Source: Dermatophagoides farinae (lineage: Eukaryota > Arthropoda > Arachnida > Sarcoptiformes > Pyroglyphidae). Taken from it: 64,000 nt of DNA. Shown one piece after another: positions 1-13,322 of the stretch. How positions within the stretch are numbered: the stretch's first letter is position 1; the number at the start of each line of letters is the position of its first letter. Location of the stretch: assembly GCF_024713945.1 (NCBI RefSeq), contig NC_134678.1, forward strand, positions 8,184,001 to 8,248,000, given 5' to 3'. The notes below the pieces were generated by a model. The model made no database searches, had not been told where the DNA came from, and saw nothing but the letters and a program-made list of their open reading frames with translations. The position numbers and the translations under genes were made by a program.

Positions 1-2136
1 TTGTCATCATCGAAATGTTCAACAACATGGATGGAGAGAGAAAGAGAGAAAATGGAAAGCAAAGGATTATGAATGTGAATGGTGAAAATTTTCAAAATGA
101 AAATGATGATGACTGGGAATTAACTGGATTAACTCAATTATATTCTTTCTCTCTTTATATTTTATCGTTTGTTATTATTGAAAATGTCCATATCACACCC
201 ATACACACACACACACTTGTCATTCAGATGGATTTTTTCTTCTATCTCTACTTTCTCTTCAGGATTTGAATCAATTTTCTTGTTGTTGTTGTCATCGCCA
301 TTGCATAGTTAATTAATTAATTAATTGAAAAATGTGTAGAAATTCATCAAAATGATGCAAAAACAACAACAAAATGCCAACATTTACTTTATGCAAATGT
401 TTTGTCGAACCAAATGACAAAGGAAAAATAAAAAAAAATTGGTCTGTCGCATAATTTGAGAATGAAATTATCATTTTCATTTTTATCGTCAATAATGGGA
501 ATACACACACACATGGACACATGGACACAATTGGAGAATCGAAATTAATAACCACCACCAACAGAAAATAAAAATAAAAAAAATAAGCCATTTGAAATTG
601 TATCGTGACCATTACAATTAATTTAAGCCATGTGTTTCCGATGGATGGTTGGTGGCAGGTTATTGTCATCATCATCATGGCGATTCAGAATTGAATTGAA
701 AAAATGGTTCCAATTTTTCGAGAAAAAACACACACACACACACGCACTTCGATTCGCCTTCCACTTGCCATCATTATTAATTGTGTGAAAAAAATTTATA
801 ATTTTCTTCGTTCTAATCCACACACACATGGCAAATTTGCCACGCAATCCGATATGAGAAAAGCAGAAAAAACTTTGTCAATTGCAATGTTGCATATTGA
901 GATTAGAAACTTTAATTAGTGAATTAAACCAACATCATCATCAATGTGAAGACCACCGGCAGGCAGAATATGTTCAACACACACACACACACAAATAAAT
1001 AAATCATCATCTCGACAATGGACAAAAAAATTATTGAAATTACTGTGTGAAACCTAAAAATGGACAAAATCGCATGTGAACAGTTTGGCACATACAGAAT
1101 TCCAATTGGGAATTTTATCCTTTTTTTCTTCAGACAAAATGAAATACAACAGCAGCAGTAGCAGGCACGATATTTTCGTTCATTTCAATAATTGTGTGTA
1201 AATTATCATTATGGATCTACATAAATAGACAAAGAATGATGCTTGGCTGCTACTACTGTATTCAAAAGCCAAATTCTTCAACCAACAATGTTGTACATCA
1301 ATAACGAAATTATTATGATGATGAATATTCAAACACACACACAGAATCACGTTAAATGAACATAAACAAAACACATTGGCACACAACTACGAAAAAACGA
1401 ATCGAAAAAATTCTCATCACCGTCGATAGATTGTACAACAATCAAAACGAAAAAATTAAGCTCGTGAATAAAGTCAATTAGCTATGAAATGCATTCTGCT
1501 GTTGTTGCCAGAAAATATTAATTGGTGTGCCCAACACACAAAAAAAATGACAAAAGAGACAACTCAAACACAATTATAACGATTAGTTAATTTTTTCTGC
1601 TGTTGTTGTTGTTGTTGTTGTTCCAGTGGTACAGTTCCACCACACACACACTCCTCTTTGTTGGATTCTCATTATTTAGAAATTATTATTATTGGATCGA
1701 CATTATTACATAAATGGATTGTTGTCGTCGTCTCCGTCTGTGGTATACCCACAAAAATAAATCTCTCAGTGTGGCAATTTTTCATCAACACACACAAATC
1801 GACCGATTTATGATAAACTATGATGATGATGATGATGATGGAAATAATAAAAATGGGAAAAAATTAATAGTTACCGATTTGTAATAAACAAATATCCAAT
1901 CCAAAAAAACATAAATTTCAAACAATCCTCTCTTTCTCTTTCTCTCTCTCTTGTTCAACGTTGTTTATAGCCATCATTATCATTATCATCATATCTACCA
2001 TCATAAAGATACGATAATTGATGCCATATAAAATTCTAGATTGTTGTTGTTGGAGCAAATCGAACAAAATGGTTGAAATAAAATTCTACCCCTCTTTCCT
2101 CTCCACATTACAAAATCTGGTGAATGTCAAAAAATT

Positions 2137-2175
2137 GCACGCGCACGCATGCATGCACGCACTCACGCACACACA
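2137..2175. repeat. Alternating purine-pyrimidine (GC/CA/AT) tract
   Basis: A run of about 39 bases made of gc, ac and at dinucleotides, with a single break in alternation near its middle and a CA tail. Sequences of this kind can adopt the Z-DNA form under negative supercoiling. No gene is adjacent. Confidence 0.7.
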
Positions 2176-5100
2176 AATGTTGTCATCACTGTCATGATGA
2201 TGATGATTTTGATTTTAACAATTCTACAGGATTCTAGCTTGAACTCGGTTTCACGAAAAGAGAAAAAGAATTTTCCATTAATTTTTTCTCGGGTTGAAAT
2301 TTGATGATCAGAAATTTGATATGTGGGGTGTAGTTATAATAATTTTTTTATGATGATCACGATGATGATGACCATATTATTACTATTACGATTTCCCATC
2401 AACATCAATAATGATGAAATGAAATGAAATGCCCGCCACCACCGACTACTAGTCATGCAACATTTATCATCAGAACAAAGAAATAAACAAACAAATTGCA
2501 ACTGTGAAAAACTGACAAAAAATTATGTAAAATAGATTATAATTAGACGCAATTGATATACGAGATGAGATGCTAAACCATGAAAACTCTCACACCATCA
2601 TATTTGTTTTTTATCCCTGGTAGTTGGTTTTCCCTAAAAAAGAGAGAATGTGCGTGTGCTAGTTAATGGTTACATAGTTAGACAACAAAACCATCAATTC
2701 CTTCAACGCGTGTTCCAAAATATTCAATTCAGAATAGTAGGGGAATTCACGGGCAGCAAAAAAAAAACCCACCAAACAAAATGAACTAAACCAAAACGTC
2801 GAATAAAGAGCTATTAATCAAAATTAAATCAAATAAAGACAGATAAATGTTTGTGAAGCAAGCAACAACAACGGAAATTCAGTGCAAAAAACGGAAAGAA
2901 ATCGCACATTGGTTGCCGACAAAAAGAAAAAGAAAATGAACTTTTTTTCCAATTTCGTTGCCCTGTTTTTTTCATTCACATTTCATCGTGGGTCGATATT
3001 TTCTGTTTCGGGAAAAAATGACTTTGAATCAAAATTCAAGTATTTTTTTCATTTCGTTTGTTTTTTTTTCTTTTCAAATTGTATGAACTGACCTTTTTGT
3101 GTTCATGTTCAACACTAAATTTTTCAAAACAACAGAATCTACATTTCTGGTAGTAAGAAGCAGCTGTAATATTGAAAATCTTTGAAATGAATCAGAAACC
3201 AGAAATCAGCAAAAGAAAAGTGGTTGGTGGTTATACCATATATATGAAGAAAACTTTATACCAGGCCCAACAACAACAACAACAAGTCCGAAAAAACAAT
3301 ATGGATCATTAATCAAAATTTGCTTTTTGGATTGTACTACTACTTGAATTAAAATATGATATGATATGAATCCAATAAAAAACAACGAAACAAAAATTTA
3401 TTACAACACCCAGCCAATGAGCCAATGGAATCAATTCAATCACACAAGCGGAAACATTTGAGACAGTGAAACATGGCGAATTCTGATCAATAATCTCTTT
3501 CATTTCACAAATATGGAAAAATAATGAAATTTCCAAGTTTTTTAAATTTTCTCCACTTTGTTTGCTCACCATATTCATTCAAGTGAATGAAATTCAGTGA
3601 ACGAGAGCCTTATGTTCGGTAATTTCACCATTACCGTTATTGTTTAAAAATAAATTTTCCAGAATCATTATTGTAAAACAATAAAACAAACAACAAGCTA
3701 CGAAAATCATCGATCGAAAAGAATCAAACCAAGAAGAGCCAAGATTCTGGATCGATAATAAATACTTTATATTTATACATGTTGACGGTGTATTGAATCT
3801 TATTCAACAATTTCAAACGAAAAATATAAAAAGTTGATTCATCATTTGAACGAACGAACGGAAAGAAAAAACCCAATCATTCAAAATGGATTTTCTTCTC
3901 TTTCCCATCTCCAGATTGAATTTATGATAAAAAACAACAACAACAACAACGATAAGCCAAGAAACGAATAAAAATCAAACGAAAAGAAAAAAGTTTTCTT
4001 TCTCATTGATCGAGACTGAAACTAAAACAGGAAAAAAATTCGATTATGCGATTTATGGAGATAATTGAATCGATCATCATCATATGATATTTGGACAATC
4101 CAAAAAACAATTATTTTGAATAGGTCGAGGTCTTTCGCAATCAAAGCGGTGAAAATCGTGTTTCTGTTTGGTTCAGAATCAAATTCAAAGCCAAAGTATT
4201 CATATATTGTTATAACAACGACAAAAAACATCTGGACTTTGGTCAAAATTGAATTGCAAGAGAGAATTCTTTTTTTTGCATAGAAAAAATGAACTTTTTT
4301 TTATTGATATTCAAACATTCAACGGTGGGGTTAAATTCATTCGTTTATATAAACGATGGCAAATTTAAGTTGGGAAATTTCACAAACTAATAACATTTCC
4401 CTGATCCACGAAAGAAGAAAAAAATTGAATTCGAAACATCATCGTGAAGATTTATAAATATTTCATACCCACAAATACCCTAAAAAAAGTTTTTCTCATT
4501 TCCAAAAAACTAAATTGAATGAATCATACACCGACCAACAATCATGTAATTTATACGATGATGATTAGACTCTATAGATCACAAAAAAATGGAAATTGGA
4601 AATTTTTTTGATAAATTCCTTTTTTCAGGTGATTTCTACAAAATAATACATTGTCACACCAGCGTTTCTTTCTGCATTTTTTTTGTCATTTTCATTTTCA
4701 TCTACACTATAATCCTATTATCATTAATCAATTTGAATAATAATCATATACGAATGTCGAACCAACGACGACAAAATATGAAATATTCCAAACCACGACC
4801 ACCAAACTAACACAAGTAGATGTAATTATTTCATGTGTGTGTGTGTGTTTCAGTTTGGGCACAAGTCATAAATATTTCAACAAAAAAGTACATAAAACGA
4901 TGATCCAAATGGAAAATAAAAAGATTCAGCCACCGGTTTTACACAAATGCATTCAATTCCAATTCATAATTGTATCACACACCAACACACAAACAGACAA
5001 TACCACTACCGGAACAAATGAAATGTATAAATTTCATCAATAGTTTTTTTCTATGTCACTCGAATCGTGTCTCTATACCGATGTTTCATAAATAATTGAA

Positions 5101-6117
5101 TGGCCATTGAATTATCGAAATATCGTACTTATGGATCGACCCATTTGATATTTACAGACACTAAACATTATGATTATTGGATTCTGACCATTTCAGCTTT
5201 TTCTTTGCACGAAAACAAGTTTTAAAAAAGTTATGAAGAATTAAAATACAAAGAGATGGATGGAGAAAAAGAAAAAACAATCTAACCTGAAATGATCGTT
5301 GGATTCATGATTCACTGATTTCGGTTATTTATTGGCCTGCAAAACAAATGCGCCAAATCATGGTTTTGATTGCCGATATCGGGTACATAATAATGATCAT
5401 TATGAGAAAACTTTTAATTTCGACAACGGTTATTTGAGTTCCTGATGATTATTATCAATTTTGTTTCCATTTCGTTCGATCAATGAATTTGTGAATAATT
5501 AGAGCACACACACAAACAAAGGAAAAATGTTTCGCGTTTCCTTTTTTCTGGATGATTTTTGGCTAAAATAATGTTTATGAAAAACAAAAAAGTTTCTTTA
5601 AACTTGACATTAAAGATAAGATTTACTCACTTTTTCCAACACTCGCGACAAAATGAACATAAATCAAAGATGAAGGTTGCTGTTGTTCACTGTACAGTAA
5701 ATCAAAGAACAATCACTCGATGAGTCTAGTAAATTCATTTTGGTGGAAAAAAGACCGCGAATAACAAAACATGAACATCTGGAATAGCAGCCGCCACTCT
5801 AGGTTGAAATAGTCGACCGACAATAATAACAACAGGCGAAATGGAATTTTCATCAACATCAAAATGAAATTTCACTACTTCCAAGCAACTTCTAATGATG
5901 AATCTGCACATTGATTCATCACCATCTATTTATTAATATGTCATGAATATGGAGAAAAAAAATATAAATCTCGATCTCATTTTTTCAAAGACATTTGCGC
6001 CATCTTTTGATCGCCAATCGACATATTAAGATTTTCAATTTTAATCTTGTTAACAAATGAATAAACCAAACAAAAACTATGGAAAAAACTATAAAATATG
6101 AAATTTAATGAAAATTT

Positions 6118-6123
6118 TTTATT
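6118..6123 (-). terminator. Polyadenylation signal, TRMT2B-like gene
   Basis: AATAAA on the minus strand, about 20 bases downstream of the stop codon of the TRMT2B-like gene. A second copy at 6130-6135 is very close to the stop. Confidence 0.6.
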
Positions 6124-6140
6124 TTTTACTTTATTTCAAG

Positions 6141-7922
6141 TCAAAAACGTTCAAATGTAACGATCAATTCACAATGTTCAGTGTGTGGAAATAGATCAAC
6201 AGGTATAGCATTTATCGGTATGAATGGCGACTCATCATTGTAACGATCATTTGTCACTGATGAACAAAGTTGAACAAAATTCCTTAATGCATCACCTTGT
6301 GGTTTACAGGAAACATAAACTAAACGATTGATAAACGACATTTGTCTCATGGTTCGTATAACATGTGGATGTAATGCACGACGTGATGGATTAGCCACAG
6401 CCACGACAGGTGTTTTCAAATATGATTCCGATTGCAAACGTGATAGTTCTTGTTCTACAGTGCCAGTAATGAATTCTACATTTTTCACACCATTCATTTC
6501 AGCATTTTTCTTGGCATCAGCAATTGCCGATTCCGATGAATCGATAGCAATAACTTTTCGTACTTGATCACTCAACAAAATGGCTAATGTGCCGGTTCCA
6601 CAGCAAAGATCCAATACTGTTGTCTTTTTCGTTAGATTCATTTCGGTCATGATTTGACGATATAACATTTCAGCCGCTAATGTATTGATTTGGAAAAATG
6701 AATCTGGAGAAATGACAAATGTTTTGTCGAATAATTGTTCAGTTATTGTTTGATCACCAGCTAGATGATAATAGGGTTCATTCTTAGTGTGTGTTGATCG
6801 TGTATGACGTGTGGCATGAAAATACAGTGACGACACACGTGGATCATCAGCAAAATAATCCTGTATCCTTGTCATTTCTTCGCGCAATTCATTATCATCG
6901 AGATTTTGTGGATGCAATATAGCTGTCAACATATGTTGATCATTTTGACGATTTGAACGAATATGTAATCGTCGCCAATGTCCACCAACGCCGTAATTTT
7001 GACAAACATCTAATGGTGAAACATCGCGGAGATATTGTTGAAATTTTTTGGCCAAATCAATATGACTTTGTTTCGTTATTATCAACTGATCAGGTTCCAC
7101 GCATACGACACGATCATGTTTGGATGGTTGACCAACGAAAAATCCAACCGTTTTGGCATTATCATCGATACCTGGCCAAATACTAAATTCATCTTTATTT
7201 CGATAACGTTCCGTTAATGGTGATGGCCTTACCGATTCTAAATGGCATGGCATATTGCCATTTTGACGCATAAGAATCATTCTATTAACATGACGCAATT
7301 TGGAACCAAATGATAGTAATACATCTTTATTCATGTACAATTTTCGTTTCAATTGTTCATTATATGGCAACTTATGTAATGGCATCATTATTTCATTCAA
7401 AATTTCGAATCGATTCTCTTCGGTAATCGCATATGGAAGTGGTACTTTTTTCTTTTCGCCCGTTTCTTCTTGTTGTTGTCGTTGATTTTCATATTTTTCG
7501 TGAAGCTTCTGCAAAAAACTTTCTTCTTTCCGATGATTTTTATTCTTGATTCGATGCTTATTATCATTTCGGTCATTTTCATATAAAGCATTTACAAATG
7601 GTGATGATCTGACAATTTTTCGTTTATTAAAACCACCATTTAATCGATTATCAAAATCTTCTTTAAATAATTGTTTCAATGATTTTTGCGACTGTCGTTG
7701 ATTTGTAAGATCATGATCGAAATCAAAATCATGGTCATAATATTTTTCATCATCAATTGGTGATTTGATTTGCACCCCATTCCATCGTTCGGTTTTGTTA
7801 TTCTGTGATTTTAACCGGTTACGAATTGTACGATAACGATTTGGTACGATAGATATATGATTTACAAATGAATCAATTAAAAATCGAGATTTCTTAGTCG
7901 AATATCTTGTTATTAGAATCAT
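6141..7922 (-). CDS. TRMT2B: Mitochondrial tRNA (uracil-5-)-methyltransferase, TRMT2B-like
   Basis: Intronless, 593 aa. An upstream in-frame TTG at 7958 opens a longer frame, but the first ATG is at 7922. From there the protein starts MILITRYSTKKSRF, a basic hydroxylated stretch typical of a mitochondrial presequence. The C-terminal half is the SAM-dependent RumA/TrmA methyltransferase fold. Motif I (VLDLCCGTGT) is at residues 436-445, the NPSR segment is near 511, and the catalytic cysteine sits in VSCKPQG at about 539. The protein ends PVDLFPHTEHCELIVTF, as TRMT2 proteins do. There is no RRM as in TRMT2A, and the NP..R and SCKxxG..RN motifs resemble human TRMT2B. Known family role: forms m5U54 in mitochondrial tRNAs and m5U in 12S rRNA. 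The N-terminal 150 residues are poorly conserved, rich in Asn, Asp and Lys. TRMT2A is the alternative assignment. Confidence 0.87.
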   Translation of the reverse strand: MILITRYSTKKSRFLIDSFVNHISIVPNRYRTIRNRLKSQNNKTERWNGVQIKSPIDDEKYYDHDFDFDHDLTNQRQSQKSLKQLFKEDFDNRLNGGFNKRKIVRSSPFVNALYENDRNDNKHRIKNKNHRKEESFLQKLHEKYENQRQQQEETGEKKKVPLPYAITEENRFEILNEIMMPLHKLPYNEQLKRKLYMNKDVLLSFGSKLRHVNRMILMRQNGNMPCHLESVRPSPLTERYRNKDEFSIWPGIDDNAKTVGFFVGQPSKHDRVVCVEPDQLIITKQSHIDLAKKFQQYLRDVSPLDVCQNYGVGGHWRRLHIRSNRQNDQHMLTAILHPQNLDDNELREEMTRIQDYFADDPRVSSLYFHATRHTRSTHTKNEPYYHLAGDQTITEQLFDKTFVISPDSFFQINTLAAEMLYRQIMTEMNLTKKTTVLDLCCGTGTLAILLSDQVRKVIAIDSSESAIADAKKNAEMNGVKNVEFITGTVEQELSRLQSESYLKTPVVAVANPSRRALHPHVIRTMRQMSFINRLVYVSCKPQGDALRNFVQLCSSVTNDRYNDESPFIPINAIPVDLFPHTEHCELIVTFERF

Positions 7923-9489
7923 TATTGATTGATGAAACAAAAACCAAAAGCAAAACAATCACATGTGAAAGCACATGGACCGGAGCTTTGATTTTTAAAC
8001 ACTAGATGGCATTTATGACCAATGAATTATCAAGAATCGCGTGTATGACCGTATTGTACTCATCACCATATAGAATATATCAACATTGATAATGAAAAAA
8101 AAAGCGCGCGCACACTAGAATATCATTATCATCACTCTGGAAATTCATTCATTCAGATAAGTCAAAGTCAACTTTGTGAAATTATTTTGCTGCTACTACC
8201 CATAATCAAAATTGAAAAAAACGCTGTAATTGTGTGTGTTCTTGTATACTTGAAATTCTTGATTCATTCTTCATTCCAATGATTCTACTACAATTCTAAT
8301 TCAGAAACGTATCATTCAAATAAACTACTAGATTCTGTGTGTGTGTATGTGTATGTGTATGTATTGTATGTAAAAAACCAACAAATGAAAATCGAAAATT
8401 CTTTCACACACACACAGACATTGCTTAGTAATTTTGTCGTCAAACGAAAAATTCGTGGTCGTCGTCTTTGTCATCATCATCATCATCATTCGAATCAATG
8501 AAATAGTGGTGGTGGTGTGCACAACCATATGCTCTATTGGCTAACTTTGATATTGTGGCGGTTCATCATGCACTATGTCTATGGTACATAGTGAAAAAGT
8601 TTGATCACGATACACACACGCCTATATTATATTTTCATCAAATTCATTTCAGATTCTTTGCATTTGTCTCTCTCACTGTGTTTTCATCAATTGCTTAAAA
8701 AGCATCCTTGAATCGATTAATCCATCGATCAGCGATCAGAATAGAAATATGTCTGATTTTATTCTTTCAAAAATTCAATGTCATAGTTCATTTGCTATAG
8801 TAGATAGGTAGTTATGCGGATGCCAAAAAAAACCATATGAATGACATGAGATTCTCTATTTTTTCCACTAAACACACACACACACATATACCAACCAACC
8901 AACAAACAAACAAACAAGTGCCACATTCACCCAACAACAATTGTTGGTTTTTTTCGTTGTCGTCATCATTACTTCATTACTTCATTACCATTGAGAATAG
9001 CATCACAACCGAAATTCATAACTGTCAATGTCAATGTTGAATTTTCAAGCGAAAAAAGAGAAAATTTACAACAACCACTGCGACGACAGAAAGATGGCAA
9101 AATTATAAAGAATTCATTCACCACACTACTACTCACCAGATTTAAGTGAAATTAATTCAAGGTTTGTGTTTTGAAATATTCATTTTTCACACACATACAC
9201 ACACACTGTATGATGATGACGACGATGTTCAAGAAATCTTTCTCATCATCATGAGTGTGGTATAGAGAAAAACAATGTTTTTTTGCGAAATGCGAAAAAA
9301 TCGCATCGATTTTTGTTCTTCCTCTTTTCATTCTGTAGATTTATCCAATACATCACCACTAAAAATTGCTTTTTTAATCTTGATCGTGGCCTTTTTCGGG
9401 AAAAGCCACAACATTTGATTTTTTGTTTGTTTTCTCTAAAAAATGGAATCAGATAACTGTTTGTTGAGTTATCTTCTGGATTCAATCTG

Positions 9490-9547
9490 AAATTGCTGTT
9501 GTTTTCGAATTGACAAACCAACGTCAGAGTCAGTGTCAGACAGAAAG
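9490..9547 (+). other. Candidate 5' untranslated exon of the SLC16 gene
   Basis: A segment rich in cagtca-type sequence ends in AAAG followed by a good donor (GTATGT at 9548). It sits where plus-strand composition changes from A/C-rich to T/G-rich. I infer it is the first, noncoding exon. The start point cannot be fixed by eye. Confidence 0.35.
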
Positions 9548-12500
9548 GTATGTCATGAATTAAGAATTTTTTTCATTTGTTTTAATTTTCTAATCGATCG
9601 TGATGTGGGCATCCATGATGGTTTTAAAAACATCCATCAATTCCTTTAACATGCATAATGAGAGAGAGAGTTGCGCAGATATATTTATCGTTGTTGTAAA
9701 TGAAAAAAAAATTCATCCACATCCATTTATTTTTTTCGACGAATTTTTTGTTGTTTTCTTCATTCTTTCATTCATCCATTCATTCAGGATCATTTTGGAT
9801 TTGGATGAGATGTTTCTGTGTGTGTGTGTGTGTTTGATGTTGTTGTGATATTGTGTGTGTACCAGAAAACGAACCAGAGAGATGAAAAAAAATCCTGTAC
9901 ATGTGTGCTGCTGCTATGTGGTACCGAGACATTTCATTTTTTTCATCACCATCTTCTTCTGGTGTTGGTTTTATGTCGACGGTTAGCAACCGAGCATTCG
10001 CAGTTTAGAGCTTCGCAACAACGAATGGAAAAAAATTTTGTTTTTTTTCTGTTTATTAGTTTTCTGTTCTGTTCTGACCGACCTGGCCCTTGAAATGAAA
10101 GAATAACTCTGATGTGTTATATTTTGGATCTCCACCACCCAGACCATCCGCTGTTGCTATTGTCGATTTAGGTTTCTTTCCTGTTTTCTTTCTCATTTAC
10201 AAAAATTTTGCATCATTATTTATTAAGGAAACTGAATAGAAAAAAAGAGTTCGAGAGAGAGAGAGAGAGAGAAATAAATTGTTTTTTCTTCAATTTTTTG
10301 AAACCAAATGAGTGAGAAATGTAGAAAATAAACTTAATGAGGAAACTATCAATGTCTATGTTTCCGGTTTTGAAGAAAAAAAATATATATCCATTGGTTT
10401 TGATTTGATTCGATGATGTTTTTCGCGTTGTCTTGCCCAATTTTTTCCACTAACTTTTTGAAATTTGGAAATCAGTGATTTTTCGAATTTTATTCACGCC
10501 TGAATTCATCAAAATAATGTCATCGGTTACAACAACAACAAAAAAAAATTTCATACATTCATTCAGTCAAATCAATCAATTTCCATTCAATGGTATCTGA
10601 CATTTTACACAGGCATGATTTATTTTCCAGTACACGAACCAACGAACGAAAAATTAATTAACGGTAAATTAATTTTGTTTATTGTTTTTTCGTTTGTTTT
10701 TCTCATATTGACATTTTGCATATATTACAATGATTTTGAGGTTCATTACTTTTTCATTTGTTGTCGTTGTTGTTATGTCTGCGATTCGATTTTCAGTGCA
10801 AAATTTTCCATTTTTTCTCGTCGTTTACGATACTTTTTCTAGAATCGATTCTTCTTTCGATGGTTGTGTGTCACATGTCACATATTGATAACAATGATTG
10901 AATGATATTGACGCGTGAAACAAAAGAAATGTGATGATAATTTTCTTCTTTTTTGCCGATGTCTTTGTTTTTTTTTTGTTTTAAAAATCTTCAAGTTCAA
11001 TCACCTTTGTTTTGTGTGTTGTGTGTGTATTTGTTTTGTTCATCTTCATCATCATCTTCTTGATGAGAATGAAAATAAAATGTCAAACATTGAACATTTT
11101 GTCATTCTCTCTCTCTCTAGTGTTTTATTTCATTTCATTTCATTTCGATCGATGATGTCTACACCAAACACACAGGCATTCCAAAAATGAACTAATTCAT
11201 TCGGATTCGCAAAATTCGAAGGACATCAAACTTGGCTTCAAGTGGACGATTTTTTCTTTTTTCTTTCTGTTTCTAGTTTTCTATTTTCAAATGTTTTTTT
11301 TCGAAATGAAAATAGAAACTAAATGATTACATTATACAAATATATGGTACGTTACTGATTACTGATTACTGACTGATTGATTGATTGATCTTACTTTCTG
11401 TTTTGACTGACTTTTGTACTTGGTCTGTTTCGATTTTTTTGAATCTAATCACCATCATCCAAGTTTGTCAAAATTAGCCGTTTGATGGTGGCGGTGGTAG
11501 TAGTGGATTAAAATCTGGTTGATTAGTTAGTTTCAAACACTCGATTCGGTTTTATTCGGTTATGGATGGATAGATAGGTTATCTTTGAGAATCATCACCA
11601 TTTTTTCACTGTTATCAATCAAAACTACAGACGACAAGTCGATAAATCAATTCAGTTAGTTGTCAGTTTTGTTTTTCAATTTTGAAATAAATTAAAAAAA
11701 AAGTACAATTCGAATTATTTATTCCAGTTTATCACAAGCATTTATTATTCATTTATCCTTGTAAACCAGGTGTAAATGAGTGAGATAAAGAGATCTCTTG
11801 TTGTTGTTTAAAGATTGAAAACTTAGCACACACTCACTCACACACTTATTGATTGCTTTTCCTGAATTTATTATGATGATGATGTTATGCAGACGAAATC
11901 ATCCACAAACTACCGCCACCACCTCTTATTTTTTCATTTCTTGATGAAATACGAAAATATTTCATATTTCTTCTTGGTCTGAATTTGCCGATTGTGAATT
12001 TGATTCGTATCTTTTGATTAAATTCATCATCAATAGAAGTAGCAGAAAAAACTGTTTATTCATTCGATACGATTGGAAATGATAATTTGATTTTTTTGAT
12101 TTTTTGATGATCAAAAAAAAAAAATCTCTGAATGTAGCGGTGTGTGTACATTGCACAGTTGGTTGATGGTTGTGTGTCGTGGTTGGTTCTCTACATTCTC
12201 TCATTCTTTCTCGCTCTCTCTGTATGCGTGTGTTTGGATTTTCTTCATAGTTCAGTATGTGAATGATGTTGTTGTTGATCGTTATGAATGATAATGATGA
12301 TGATCAGTTTATGGTTTAATGGTTGATTGGTCGAATGCTGCATGTATGTGTGTGTTTGGTTGGTTTTGGGATATATTTAAACTGCAACAAATTTCGTTAT
12401 TTTAGTTGTAAGTTTAGCAAGTTTCTTTCTTTCTTGGTTGGTTGTAGTTTTTGTTTTGTTTGGTGTGTTTGTGTGTGCCGTAAATAATGTGATTTTGGTC

Positions 12501-12730
12501 TGTTTTTTTTCTGGTTTGTGTGGCTGCGGATGTTGTGTTGTGTGTTTTTGAATAATTTCATCTTGCATAATAAAGCAATTCAGGACTCTTAAAGATTTCT
12601 GGATTTTTGTTTAAACTTGATCATGATATTGATGATTTGATATCGATTCATTCGGCAAATTTTTTGCAAATGCATTCGCACAGATCATTCGATTCATAAT
12701 TTTTCATATTTACTGCCCCGTTTCAATCAG

Positions 12731-12768
12731 AAAATAACAACATTCGAACAAAATAGAGAAAATTTCAA
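12731..12768 (+). other. Candidate 38-nt internal 5' untranslated exon
   Basis: Bounded by an acceptor (pyrimidine-rich tract then CAG ending at 12730) and a near-perfect donor (GTAAGTATGT from 12769). A further acceptor, TATTCAAG ending at 13508, would lead into the coding exon that begins at 13606. This is splice-site inference only. Confidence 0.35.
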
Positions 12769-13290
12769 GTAAGTATGTACTCTGATGTGTATGATGGTCA
12801 AAATGGTCATGATAATTTATCGATTTTCGGTTTCTGTGAGGGGTTCAATTATTACTTTTGTTGTTTTCTTGTTAAATTAATTCAAGAATTTTGATTATCA
12901 GCGAGATCACGATTCAATTTTTTTCTCGTTCTGCAGATTGCTATAGTTTGATGCATAAACGAAGACGATACATGAAACGGGAACTAAATTCAATGTTATG
13001 TTATTCGCCGCATCAATTTTCATTTACTATTTGCTGTTGGTGTGTCTGTCTAATAATTTGCTCAACCAAATATTATGTGAATGATGATTTCTTTTCACAA
13101 TTACCATTTCATGCTCAGATCTTGTTACACATGCATCGGAAAAAAGGTTCGAGCAATCGAAACCAAAATTTACCCTTGACACTATTTCAGTTGAAAAGTA
13201 TCGATTTTTAATTTCATCTCTGGACTGTTCAATCGACAAAAAATGAATTCTTGATGATATTTTTTTGTCAAGAGGAAAAAAATATTTCAG

Positions 13291-13322
13291 GTTTCTCTCT
13301 TTTTCTTTTTCTTTTTCTTTTT
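13291..13322 (+). repeat. Polypyrimidine CTTTTT-type tract
   Basis: Imperfect tandem of a T-rich unit with single C residues (ctttttcttttt pattern), shortly upstream of the presumed last leader exon of the SLC16 gene. It may act as a splicing polypyrimidine tract. Confidence 0.6.

Larger units (their letters stand above)
1..6140. other. Gene-poor stretch with microsatellites
   Basis: No open frame here has family resemblance, good length or convincing splice context. The plus strand is visibly rich in A and C: CA runs near 203-216, 729-743 and 976-993, many caacaa and aaac tracts. In this window the RNA-sense strand of introns is usually T/G-rich, so this composition hints at minus-strand transcription, for example a long intron or leader of a gene lying elsewhere. 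A GTT run lies at about 1600-1622 and an alternating purine-pyrimidine tract at 2137-2175. The only sites I would assign are the probable TRMT2B polyadenylation signals near 6118. Confidence 0.6.

Noticed and set aside
7923-7958. Upstream TTG start for the TRMT2B-like protein
   Set aside because: It is not an ATG and adds a hydrophobic Phe/Trp stretch. The ATG at 7922 gives a normal mitochondrial presequence.
9600-10093. Plus-strand frames rich in Phe, Cys and His
   Set aside because: They arise from T tracts and TG microsatellites in the presumed SLC16 leader intron.
12377-12568. Lys/Thr-rich minus-strand frame
   Set aside because: Translation of T/G-rich leader or intron sequence; no splice or start context and no family.
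13130-13160. GGTTCGAGC resembling a tRNA T-loop
   Set aside because: No matching acceptor stem, anticodon arm or D-arm around it.
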